12,604 nucleotides of DNA, from NCBI GenBank assembly GCA_031285105.1, contig JAITWV010000251.1, positions 1 to 12,604 of the forward strand. The letters are read 5' to 3'. The DNA is from Streptococcaceae bacterium. GTDB taxonomy: Bacteria; Bacillota; Bacilli; Lactobacillales; Streptococcaceae. A program made the translations under genes and the position numbers. The notes beneath the pieces were generated by a model. It was not told the DNA's origin. It ran no database searches and saw nothing but the letters and a program-made list of their open reading frames with translations. Of this stretch, positions 1-5,392 are shown piece after piece (the stretch's first letter is position 1; every line of letters starts with the position of its first letter).

Positions 1-53
1 CACCTTAAAACAATTAGAGCGTGACGGGATTACTTTACCAATTGAAGAAGGTG
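1..53 (+). other. 53-bp inverted segment of the GH1 gene (edge foldback or small inversion)
   Basis: Read on the plus strand from position 2, this segment encodes TLKQLERDGITLPIEEG. That fits what should follow RGYYPSY in the minus-strand GH1 gene. The segment is bounded by CACC at 1-4 and its inverse GGTG at 50-53. Turning it around restores a continuous reading frame. Because the window begins exactly at the CACC, an assembly or amplification foldback at a contig end is the simplest explanation, but a real short inversion cannot be excluded. Confidence 0.75.
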
Positions 54-883
54 TAGCTTGGATAATAACCACGTGCTTGAACATCAATTAAGAAATAATT
101 TTCGCGATTTTTATTGATTGATTCCCACACATTTTCCGGACGGCAATCATAAGGATAGGTCTCACCACCGGCAAGCATACAACCAATTTGATTTTCTGGA
201 TCAATTTCATGTCCGATTTTTGTCGCCAATGCAGAAGCTACTAACTCATGATGAGCAGCTGTCATTTTGACTTGCATTTCATTTTCGCCTTCTTCAAACA
301 CAATTCCAGCACCCATAAATGGTCCATGAAGTAAAACGTTGATTTCATTGAATGTTAGCCAATACTTAACCAAACCTTTGTAACGAGTGAACAAGACGCG
401 GACTAAATTTTCATAAAAACCAATAACCTTACGATTTCTCCAACCACCATATTCTTTAATTAAGTGAATTGGAAAATCAAAGTGGGTAATAGTCACTAAC
501 GGCTCAATCCCATATTTGCGACATTCTTTGAAGATATTTTCGTAAAAAAGCAATCCTTCTTCATTTGGAAGGGCTTCATCACCTTTAGGAAAAATTCGTG
601 TCCAACCAATTGACATACGGTATGTCTTAAAGCCCATTTCAGCAAACATGGCAATATCTTCTTTCCAATGCGTGTACATATCAATTGCTTCTTTTGCTGG
701 ATAGAAATATTTTTCATCATCAAACTCTAAATGTTTCACTTTTCCAGCAATAATCGGCCAACGATCCTCACCAATTGGCACCACATCAACGTTTGCTAAA
801 CCACGTCCGCCTTTGTTGTAGCCACCTTCACATTGGTTAGCAGCAGTTGCCCCACCCCATAAAAAATCTTTTCTTAAACTCAT
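35..883 (-). CDS. GH1 family 6-phospho-beta-glucosidase, N-terminal part, frame broken at the window edge
   Basis: This family hydrolyses phosphorylated beta-glucosides in the cytoplasm after PTS uptake. The N-terminus has the GH1 signature FLWGGATAANQCEGG at residues 7-21. TFNEIN at 177-182 carries the acid/base Glu180, and RGYYPSY ends at residue 277. The family is usually about 470-480 residues, so the C-terminal half with the nucleophile Glu is absent. After residue 277 the frame reads only TFFNW and stops. This is not a natural end: the missing continuation (TLKQLERDGITLPIEEG) lies on the opposite strand at 2-52. The ATG has a GGAGA ribosome binding site 8 nt upstream and a minus-strand promoter at 922-950. 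Family assignment is firm; the exact sugar substrate is inferred. No LicT-type antiterminator site was seen upstream. Confidence 0.9.
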   Translation of the reverse strand: MSLRKDFLWGGATAANQCEGGYNKGGRGLANVDVVPIGEDRWPIIAGKVKHLEFDDEKYFYPAKEAIDMYTHWKEDIAMFAEMGFKTYRMSIGWTRIFPKGDEALPNEEGLLFYENIFKECRKYGIEPLVTITHFDFPIHLIKEYGGWRNRKVIGFYENLVRVLFTRYKGLVKYWLTFNEINVLLHGPFMGAGIVFEEGENEMQVKMTAAHHELVASALATKIGHEIDPENQIGCMLAGGETYPYDCRPENVWESINKNRENYFLIDVQARGYYPSYTFFNW

Positions 884-921
884 AATGATATCTCCAGTTT
901 CCTAATTTTGATTACTGTTTA

Positions 922-950
922 ATGATAAAACAATTAGTTGGAAACTACAA
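922..950 (-). promoter_or_regulatory. Promoter of the GH1 gene
   Basis: On the minus strand a -35 TTGTAG (945-950) and a -10 TATCAT (922-927) are separated by 17 bp, about 40 bp upstream of the GH1 start codon. Sequence match only. Confidence 0.5.
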
Positions 951-971
951 TAGCTTGAGGTAGGGATAATG

Positions 972-1005
972 AAAAAACATTCCCTTACGAAGATGCAAAG
1001 GAATG
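972..1005 (-). terminator. Rho-independent terminator downstream of the 99-aa gene
   Basis: Minus-strand hairpin: CATTCCTTT (997-1005) pairs with AAGGGAATG (978-986), 9 bp with one G-U pair and a 10-nt loop. It is followed by six T residues (972-977). It lies 10 bp past the stop of the 1016-1315 gene and so separates that gene from the GH1 gene. Confidence 0.8.
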
Positions 1006-1015
1006 AGTCTTTTAT

Positions 1016-1315
1016 TTATTCTAATTCACTAGTAATCTCAACACCTGTTGTGCCACCAGTTTCTTGAGATAAGTCAATGGCTCCGAGTTCTTTTTGAATT
1101 GCTTCTAAACCAGTCCAAAATTGAGCACTTGGAACAATTGAAATCGAGCCGTCATCAAAAGTAACTGCTTCTTCATCGTAATGTTGTTCAGCAAATTCTA
1201 AAATTTTTGTTTGCGCTTCTTGCATATCGCATGAATTAGGAAGTAACCAGACGAATAAAAGGTCTTCTGGCAAAGAAAGGTAAAATGTTTGGTAATCTTT
1301 TAAATTTACTTGCAT
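1016..1315 (-). CDS. Hypothetical 99-aa acidic protein
   Basis: I do not recognise the family. The product is small, acidic and soluble-looking: no signal peptide and no membrane segment. It contains one Cys (NSCDM), an aromatic N-terminal stretch (YQTFYLSLPEDLLFVWLLP) and a Thr/Gly-rich acidic tail ending in ELE. It looks like a real gene because it has a GGAGGA ribosome binding site (1326-1331), a TATAAT promoter upstream and its own terminator downstream. It is therefore probably a single-gene transcript. The Xre gene lies upstream on the same strand, with about 110 bp between them and a separate promoter. Confidence 0.75.
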   Translation of the reverse strand: MQVNLKDYQTFYLSLPEDLLFVWLLPNSCDMQEAQTKILEFAEQHYDEEAVTFDDGSISIVPSAQFWTGLEAIQKELGAIDLSQETGGTTGVEITSELE

Positions 1316-1352
1316 AGTGCTTTAGTCCTCCAAAATTTAATTTTACTTTTTC

Positions 1353-1380
1353 ATTATATCGGAAAACGAAAGAATTAACA
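1353..1380 (-). promoter_or_regulatory. Promoter of the 99-aa gene
   Basis: Minus-strand -10 TATAAT (1353-1358, perfect consensus) with a weak -35 TGTTAA (1375-1380) at 16-bp spacing, about 40 bp upstream of the ATG at 1315. Confidence 0.55.
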
Positions 1381-1425
1381 TTGATTAAGTCATATGAATT
1401 TGAATGGAAAAAATATGGAGATTTA

Positions 1426-1641
1426 TTATGTGTGATTATATGACGAAAAAAAGGAGGCAATTTCTTCATCGGTGCACTTAAATATGCGAAAAATTTCTTC
1501 TAATAATTCAACACTAGGACGGCTTTTCCCATTTTCCCATTTCGTCACTGTGTGTCTGCTAACATACAATAATTTTGAGAGTTCCAATTGAGTGTACCCG
1601 TTTTGAATTCGCTTTTTGCGTAACCATTTTCCGTATTTCAA
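1426..1641 (-). CDS. Small Xre-family HTH transcriptional regulator
   Basis: This 71-aa protein is almost entirely one helix-turn-helix domain of the Xre/Cro/C1 type. The scaffold is visible as LRKKRIQNGYTQLELSKLL followed by the recognition helix region VSRHTVTKWENGKSRPS. No sensor or oligomerisation domain follows. I chose the TTG at 1641-1639 because AAGGGGG sits 8 nt upstream. An upstream in-frame GTG would add 11 residues but has no ribosome binding site. The gene is divergent from the secreted protein at 1818-2729, with about 175 bp between the start codons. Control of that neighbour or of itself is plausible but not shown. Confidence 0.88.
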   Translation of the reverse strand: MKYGKWLRKKRIQNGYTQLELSKLLYVSRHTVTKWENGKSRPSVELLEEIFRIFKCTDEEIASFFSSYNHT

Positions 1642-1682
1642 TAAAACATCCCCCTTATTGATTGTTAAGCACACTTATTTAA

Positions 1683-1711
1683 ATAGTAAATTAAGGATTG
1701 GAAAAAGTAAA
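1683..1711 (-). promoter_or_regulatory. Promoter of the Xre gene
   Basis: Minus-strand -35 TTTACT (1706-1711) and -10 TACTAT (1683-1688) with a 17-bp spacer, about 40 bp upstream of the TTG start. Confidence 0.5.
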
Positions 1712-1722
1712 TGAATTTGAAT

Positions 1723-1737
1723 GTGAATCATCTTCAC
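1723..1737. promoter_or_regulatory. Possible operator dyad between the Xre gene and the secreted-protein gene
   Basis: GTGAA (1723-1727) and TTCAC (1733-1737) form a small dyad with a 5-bp spacer, about midway between the two divergent start codons. Size and place fit an Xre operator, but a 5+5 dyad can occur by chance. Confidence 0.25.
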
Positions 1738-1817
1738 TTTTCTACTCCTTTTTATTCTGGTATTCTAATTTCAATTACTTTATGATGTCGCATTATTTTT
1801 TATTTAGGAGGATATTT

Positions 1818-2729
1818 ATGGATTTAGGTGTGCTTAATGGCAAATACGTATTAAAAACTTTTTTCGCAATATTATTTATGTTAGTTTTATCATCTAATAG
1901 CCAATCAGTAAGCGCTAGTAATATTGGAGAAGGTTTTGAAAGTCCTTTTCCAATATCAGTTGAAAACAAAGAGTTGATAGAAAATCTTTCAAAGTCTGAA
2001 CCAGCTAATCGAGATTATATTATTAGTTCCATAAAAGTTTATGGTGATGCTACTAGCCCCGAAGATACGCAACAAAACTTTAATATTTATCTCAAAGAAG
2101 TGTTGGTGGAGCTTAAAAATTTCGATGCTTCACAAAACGAATTGCTTGATAATGCTATTAATAAAGGTTTGGAGGATTTCTCCAAAAGTAGAGTCATAAC
2201 ACCTTATCCGACGGCAGTAGCTTTATATAGGACTGGCATTGCGATTGTTGATAGAGTAGGTCACTGGCAAACAGCAAACTATATGAGACATGCAATTGTA
2301 CCTGCAGACAAGCTTTTCACAAGTTATACACCTTCGACCTATTATAACAATAACGACACCTGGGCAAGAATGGTTGATTCTGAAGAATTAATGAAATCTT
2401 ACTATGCTCGTCTCAAAGCAGAGGCATTTCAAGGAGGAAAAACTTCAGGATCATTTTCTGGTTGGTATACATTTACAAGCGGTCATTTAAGAACAGCGTT
2501 ACAAGGAGTATCATATACTGTAAGTTATAAAAAACAGGCAAATGGAAATTATTTTACGAGTGTTAAAGTTACAGATATTTTTGATTTTGAATGGGAACTA
2601 AAAGGGTACAATAATAGTTTTGCAGTAGGTTTTGCAGTAGGTTTTGGAAATAATTATTGTTTTGCTGTACAATCAATTGGTGCAATTAAACCATATAAAA
2701 TAGAGATTGTACGTTCAATTTCAAGGTAG
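1818..2729 (+). CDS. Secreted protein of unknown family, 303 aa
   Basis: The start is the ATG at 1818, 6 nt after a perfect AGGAGG (1806-1811); an in-frame ATG at 1698 has no such site. Residues 1-33 form a signal peptide: a Lys near residue 9, a hydrophobic core VLKTFFAILFMLVLSS, and a likely cleavage after VSA. The mature part of about 270 residues starts helical and charged (35-125). A middle section (125-205) is rich in Tyr, Trp and His, and the tail looks beta-rich. Tail landmarks are WYTFTSGHL (216-224), VTDIFDFEW (251-259) and FAVGFAVGFG (268-277), with a single Cys281. There is no sortase motif, lipobox or catalytic signature I can name. It is followed 2 bp later by a small membrane protein, suggesting an exported effector with a membrane partner. 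Function unknown. Confidence 0.85.
   Translation: MDLGVLNGKYVLKTFFAILFMLVLSSNSQSVSASNIGEGFESPFPISVENKELIENLSKSEPANRDYIISSIKVYGDATSPEDTQQNFNIYLKEVLVELKNFDASQNELLDNAINKGLEDFSKSRVITPYPTAVALYRTGIAIVDRVGHWQTANYMRHAIVPADKLFTSYTPSTYYNNNDTWARMVDSEELMKSYYARLKAEAFQGGKTSGSFSGWYTFTSGHLRTALQGVSYTVSYKKQANGNYFTSVKVTDIFDFEWELKGYNNSFAVGFAVGFGNNYCFAVQSIGAIKPYKIEIVRSISR
2618..2641 (+). repeat. Perfect 12-bp tandem duplication inside the secreted-protein gene
   Basis: TTTTGCAGTAGG occurs twice back to back (2618-2629, 2630-2641) and creates the repeated FAVG in FAVGFAVGFG. It is in frame and looks like a recent slippage event. Confidence 0.8.
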
Positions 2730-2731
2730 CG

Positions 2732-3001
2732 ATGGATAAGAATAAAATCATTAATATAAATTTTATCTTTTTATTAATTTGGTTTACAGGGACTATATTG
2801 ACAATAAATTTTGTACCATTACAAGATTATAGTATTATGTCAGAAATCGAATTATTAATAACTCAAAGAGAACTGGCAATTAATTATTGGCTAGGAATAT
2901 GGATTGTAAGGATTGCAAAATTTTGTTTAGTCTCCTTCAATCTTTATCTTTGGTTTTCTACAAAAGATGGGTCCAAAACAACAAAAAAGCTTGAAGACTA
3001 A
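2732..3001 (+). CDS. Small membrane protein, two predicted transmembrane segments, 89 aa
   Basis: Unrecognised. Two hydrophobic stretches are visible, residues about 9-27 (NFIFLLIWFTGTILTINFV) and about 53-74 (YWLGIWIVRIAKFCLVSFN onward). A short linker of about 25 residues joins them, and the tail is Lys-rich and charged (KDGSKTTKKLED). The ATG lies 2 bp after the stop of the secreted-protein gene, and its ribosome binding site (AAGGTAG) lies within the end of that gene. The two are therefore almost certainly co-transcribed and probably translationally coupled. The last codons form the left arm of the shared terminator. Immunity proteins of bacteriocins and effectors are often small multi-span proteins in this position, but no sequence similarity supports that here. 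Confidence 0.8.
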   Translation: MDKNKIININFIFLLIWFTGTILTINFVPLQDYSIMSEIELLITQRELAINYWLGIWIVRIAKFCLVSFNLYLWFSTKDGSKTTKKLED

Positions 3002-3023
3002 ATCTTTAAGCTTTTTTGTTGTT
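2977..3023. terminator. Bidirectional terminator shared by the 2732-3001 gene and bioY
   Basis: AACAACAAAAAAGCTT (2977-2992) pairs perfectly with 3008-3023. The inner AAGA/TCTT extends the stem to about 21 bp with one G-U pair and a 5-nt loop. Six T residues on the right arm and six A residues on the left arm provide U-tracts for both directions. The stop codon of the plus-strand gene (2999-3001) lies in the loop. Confidence 0.85.
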
Positions 3024-3035
3024 TCGTTAAGTAAA

Positions 3036-3587
3036 TTAAGCTTCCAAGCGTGCCAAAAACTTAACCGGCAAACGTTTCAAAACACCAAATGAAACAAGTG
3101 AAGCAAGAACAATTTGAAGGATATTGCTGATGATAAATGGTGCAAATCCTGCTAAAAAGGCCGCTTCAAAACTAAGATTTAAGGCAACTTTTAACCATAA
3201 TGTTCCTAATGTCAGTAATAACAAACTTCCGACAAAATTACCTAATACGATAAAAGCAAGTTTCCCACGTCCTAGCTCATGGATGAACGCACAGATAAAA
3301 GCTGTAAGAATAAACGAAATGATATATCCACCCGTTGGCCCAAATAAAGCCGCAAATCCACTATTTCCACCGGCATAAACAGGCAAGCCAATTGCACCCA
3401 TTAAAACATAAAGGCTAACTGAAATTGTGCCCCATTTTTTACCTAGAATAATTGCTGTTAAAAAGACCGCAACGGATTGAAGAGTTAGTGGTACAGTTCC
3501 AATTGGTACGCTGATTTGAGCTAATATTCCAATAATTGCTGCAAAAAGTGACGCTAAAATCATCTGAAATAGTTTGTTGTTTTTCAT
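3036..3587 (-). CDS. bioY: Biotin transporter S component BioY (ECF type)
   Basis: BioY is the membrane-embedded biotin-binding subunit that works with the ECF energising module (EcfA, EcfA', EcfT), which is not in this window. The 183-aa length and about six hydrophobic segments fit the family. The hallmark FGPTGGY lies at 82-88, preceded by YAGGNSGFAALFG. The C-terminal segment that usually reads PF..GD..K reads PFIISNILQ (150-158) here. Asn155 and Gln158 therefore replace the usual acidic and basic residues, judged from memory of the family. The ATG has a GAGGGG site 6 nt upstream. It is a single-gene unit with a BirA-like dyad upstream and the bidirectional terminator downstream. Biotin is the expected substrate. 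Confidence 0.93.
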   Translation of the reverse strand: MKNNKLFQMILASLFAAIIGILAQISVPIGTVPLTLQSVAVFLTAIILGKKWGTISVSLYVLMGAIGLPVYAGGNSGFAALFGPTGGYIISFILTAFICAFIHELGRGKLAFIVLGNFVGSLLLLTLGTLWLKVALNLSFEAAFLAGFAPFIISNILQIVLASLVSFGVLKRLPVKFLARLEA

Positions 3588-3623
3588 AAAATTCCCCTCT
3601 TAAATAAAATTATTTATCTTGGC

Positions 3624-3662
3624 ATGATTGTACTATATATTTGTGAGAGTTTCTACAATCAT
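3624..3662 (-). promoter_or_regulatory. Probable biotin-responsive (BirA) operator upstream of bioY
   Basis: ATGATTGTA (3624-3632) and TACAATCAT (3654-3662) form a perfect 9-bp dyad with a 21-bp spacer. The inner half-sites TTGTA/TACAA span 31 bp, similar in size and outer bases to the TTGTTAAC...GTTAACAA-type BirA sites of Firmicutes. On the minus strand TTGTAG and TATAGT within it could be a -35/-10 pair with short (15-bp) spacing. BirA as the binder is inference from site shape and the bioY context. Confidence 0.55.
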
Positions 3663-3711
3663 ATTGTTTTTTTAGTGTTCATTTGTTACGCTAAATGTGA
3701 GGTGAAGAAAA

Positions 3712-4776
3712 ATGAAATTAAATAAAGGTGATAAAGTAGCAATCATTTCCCTTTCTCGTGGATTATTGGGTGAAGGGTTTATGAAACATCAAAGAAAGTT
3801 AATCGAAAAAAGGTTACAATCATTTGGTTTAGAAGTTGTTTATACCCCAAATGCACTCAAAGGAATTGAGTTTTTAAAAGATAATCCAAAAAAGCGAGCA
3901 CAGGATTTAAAGTGGGCATTTAAAGATGAAAGTATCAAAGGAATTATTTGTGCGATTGGTGGCGATGATACCTACCGAACACTGCCATATCTACTAGAAG
4001 ACGATGAGTTTAAAGAATTAGTGAAAACAAATCCGAAATTATTTATTGGTTATTCAGATACCACAATTAATCATCTAATGTTTCAAAAATTAGGTTTGCC
4101 AACATTTTATGGTCATAGCGCGATTGTTGATTTTGGTGAATTAGATGATGAAATGCTTCCTTATTCTAAAAAGTGGTTTGAGAAACTCTTTAATATAGAA
4201 GAAAACATCGAAATTGAATCGAGTGCTATCTGGTATCTGGAAAGAGAAGACTTTAGCCAGACACAAATTGGGATTTCACGAATAGTTAAAAAAGAAACGC
4301 ATGGCATCGAAATATTATCTGGAGAAGGCAACGTTTCAGGTGAGTTGTTTGGTGGTTGTGTCGAAAGTTTGGGTGAATTACTGCTTGGGGATCGTTATGG
4401 CGATGAGGCGAAAATGAATGAAAGATACCAACTTTTTCCGACCAGAAAAGAACTCAAAGGCAAAATTATTTTCCTAGAAAACAGTGATGAACAACCTACA
4501 CCACAAAGATTAAGGCAGTTACTAGAAGTATTAGATGAGCATGGACTTTTTGAACAAGCAAGTGGGGTCATCATTGGCAAACCACAAGATGAAACGTATT
4601 ATGACGAGTATAAGTTGCTTTACAAGGAGATTATCGGTAAATATGAAATGCCTGTTTTTTACAATTTAAATTTTGGTCATGCACACCCCAAATGTATTCT
4701 TCCTTATGGAGCAAGCGCTGAACTTGATGTGATGAATAAAAAAGTTGTGATTAAAGATTGGTTGAAAGAGAAATGA
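3712..4776 (+). CDS. S66 family serine peptidase (MccF / LD-carboxypeptidase-like)
   Basis: S66 enzymes are cytoplasmic serine carboxypeptidases. They either trim murein tetrapeptides (LdcA) or cleave the peptide-nucleotide antibiotic microcin C and its analogues (MccF). The catalytic triad is readable: Ser115 in IGYSDTT, Glu256 in FLENSDE and His323 in NFGHAHP. CAIGGDDTYRTLPYL (80-94) and GGCVESLGELLLG (214-226) are further family landmarks. At 354 residues it is longer than LdcA (about 300) and nearer to MccF (about 345), so an MccF-like detoxifying role is as likely as wall recycling. The ATG follows GAGGTG by 7 nt. It is a single gene, divergent from bioY. No clear terminator hairpin with a T-tract follows it. 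Confidence 0.9.
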   Translation: MKLNKGDKVAIISLSRGLLGEGFMKHQRKLIEKRLQSFGLEVVYTPNALKGIEFLKDNPKKRAQDLKWAFKDESIKGIICAIGGDDTYRTLPYLLEDDEFKELVKTNPKLFIGYSDTTINHLMFQKLGLPTFYGHSAIVDFGELDDEMLPYSKKWFEKLFNIEENIEIESSAIWYLEREDFSQTQIGISRIVKKETHGIEILSGEGNVSGELFGGCVESLGELLLGDRYGDEAKMNERYQLFPTRKELKGKIIFLENSDEQPTPQRLRQLLEVLDEHGLFEQASGVIIGKPQDETYYDEYKLLYKEIIGKYEMPVFYNLNFGHAHPKCILPYGASAELDVMNKKVVIKDWLKEK

Positions 4777-4805
4777 TTGTTCGTTTTTTTCTTATAGAAT
4801 GAAGC

Positions 4806-4853
4806 GATCATTTCATCATGATAAAAACACTCAAGTACCATGATGAAATGATC
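4806..4853. repeat. Perfect 15-bp inverted repeat downstream of the S66 gene
   Basis: GATCATTTCATCATG (4806-4820) and its exact inverse CATGATGAAATGATC (4839-4853) flank an 18-bp spacer. There is no T-tract after it, so a simple terminator is unlikely. It overlaps the first units of the 22-bp direct repeat array. Confidence 0.85.
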
Positions 4854-4892
4854 CATTTATCATGATGAAACGACTGATTTATCATGATAAAA
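4817..4892. repeat. Four direct repeats with exact 22-bp period, core CATGATRAAA
   Basis: CATGATAAAA or CATGATGAAA starts at 4817, 4839, 4861 and 4883, an exact 22-bp spacing. The second and third full units agree at 18 of 22 positions and end in TTTAT. Three of the four starts are preceded by AT, making the palindrome ATCATGAT. A more degenerate unit may precede at 4795-4816. The 22-bp period is about two helical turns, so repeated protein contacts would fall on one face of the DNA. The array sits between the 3' ends of two convergent transcription units, not at a promoter. No rep gene is present. Confidence 0.75.
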
Positions 4893-4911
4893 AAATTTTT
4901 TACAATAGAGG

Positions 4912-4950
4912 CAAAAAAAGGAGAACATTGATTGAAAATAGTTCTCCTTT
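4912..4950 (-). terminator. Rho-independent terminator of the VOC-arr operon
   Basis: On the minus strand AAAGGAGAAC (rc of 4941-4950) pairs perfectly with GTTCTCCTTT (rc of 4917-4926), with a 14-nt loop. The seven T residues (rc of 4913-4919) form the tract. It begins 9 bp after the arr stop codon. Confidence 0.85.
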
Positions 4951-4959
4951 ATTCGTTAT

Positions 4960-5361
4960 TTAGTTAAGAATCTCCCCCAATGCTTCATTAGCTGCCAATT
5001 TCTCTTGCAACATTTTCAATAAAGCAGGGTTTTCAATCGTCCATTCACTCACCTCGGCAATGATTTTCAAAGGTTCTCGACTTCGATAAGAACGTGTTGG
5101 ATTACCAGGGAACTTCTTATCTGTCACATTTGGATCATTTTCAAAAACATCCGTTGGTTCAACTAGATAGACTCTTGGTTTTCCGTCTCCTTTTGCCACC
5201 TCAGCAGCTAAACCGGCACCATTTTTTAAAGCGGTAAAGTAAATGTGGTTCATGATAACTCTGCTGTCGTAATTTGATTTGAACCCAGCAGTTAAGAAAT
5301 CACCAATTTGTAAATCAGCTTTTGTTCCATGGTAAAAAGGCCCTTCATCTAAAATTGTCAT
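4960..5361 (-). CDS. arr: Rifampin ADP-ribosyltransferase (Arr family)
   Basis: Arr enzymes inactivate rifamycins by transferring ADP-ribose from NAD+ to the C23 hydroxyl. The 133-aa length and the whole sequence fit the family: GPFYHGTK (7-14), NHIYFTALKNGAGLAAE (38-54), VYLVEPT (64-70), and FENDPNVTDKKFPGNPTRSY onward from 73. The catalytic residues described for the mycobacterial enzyme (His19, Tyr49, Asp84) fall at His11, Tyr41 and Asp76 with constant spacing. I start at the ATG at 5361, which has AGAGG 7 nt upstream. The in-frame ATG two codons earlier is only 1 nt from that site. It is the second gene of an operon, 25-31 bp after the VOC gene. Activity on rifampin is inferred from family. 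Confidence 0.92.
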   Translation of the reverse strand: MTILDEGPFYHGTKADLQIGDFLTAGFKSNYDSRVIMNHIYFTALKNGAGLAAEVAKGDGKPRVYLVEPTDVFENDPNVTDKKFPGNPTRSYRSREPLKIIAEVSEWTIENPALLKMLQEKLAANEALGEILN

Positions 5362-5392
5362 TTTCATACCTCTCTTCTTGTATTCTGAGATA

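Noticed and set aside
1236..1469. Minus-strand 77-aa ORF overlapping the 99-aa gene and its promoter
   Set aside because: It has no ribosome binding site and lies across the promoter and N-terminus of a better supported gene; it looks like an out-of-frame shadow.
1698..1817. Upstream in-frame ATG at 1698 extending the secreted protein by 40 residues
   Set aside because: It has no ribosome binding site, would bury the signal peptide, and overlaps the Xre promoter region; the ATG at 1818 has a perfect AGGAGG.
4777..4805. Terminator directly after the S66 gene
   Set aside because: There is a T-run (GTTTTTTTC) but no stem before it.
4817..4892. CRISPR array
   Set aside because: The 22-bp units are tandem with no unique spacers of normal length and no cas genes; the variation is internal to the units.
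4795..4892. Plasmid replication origin with iterons
   Set aside because: Period and shape fit iterons, but there is no rep gene, DnaA box or partition gene in the window and the surroundings look chromosomal.
5365..5367. ATG two codons upstream as the start of arr
   Set aside because: The AGAGG would be only 1 nt away; the ATG at 5361 has a normal 7-nt spacing.
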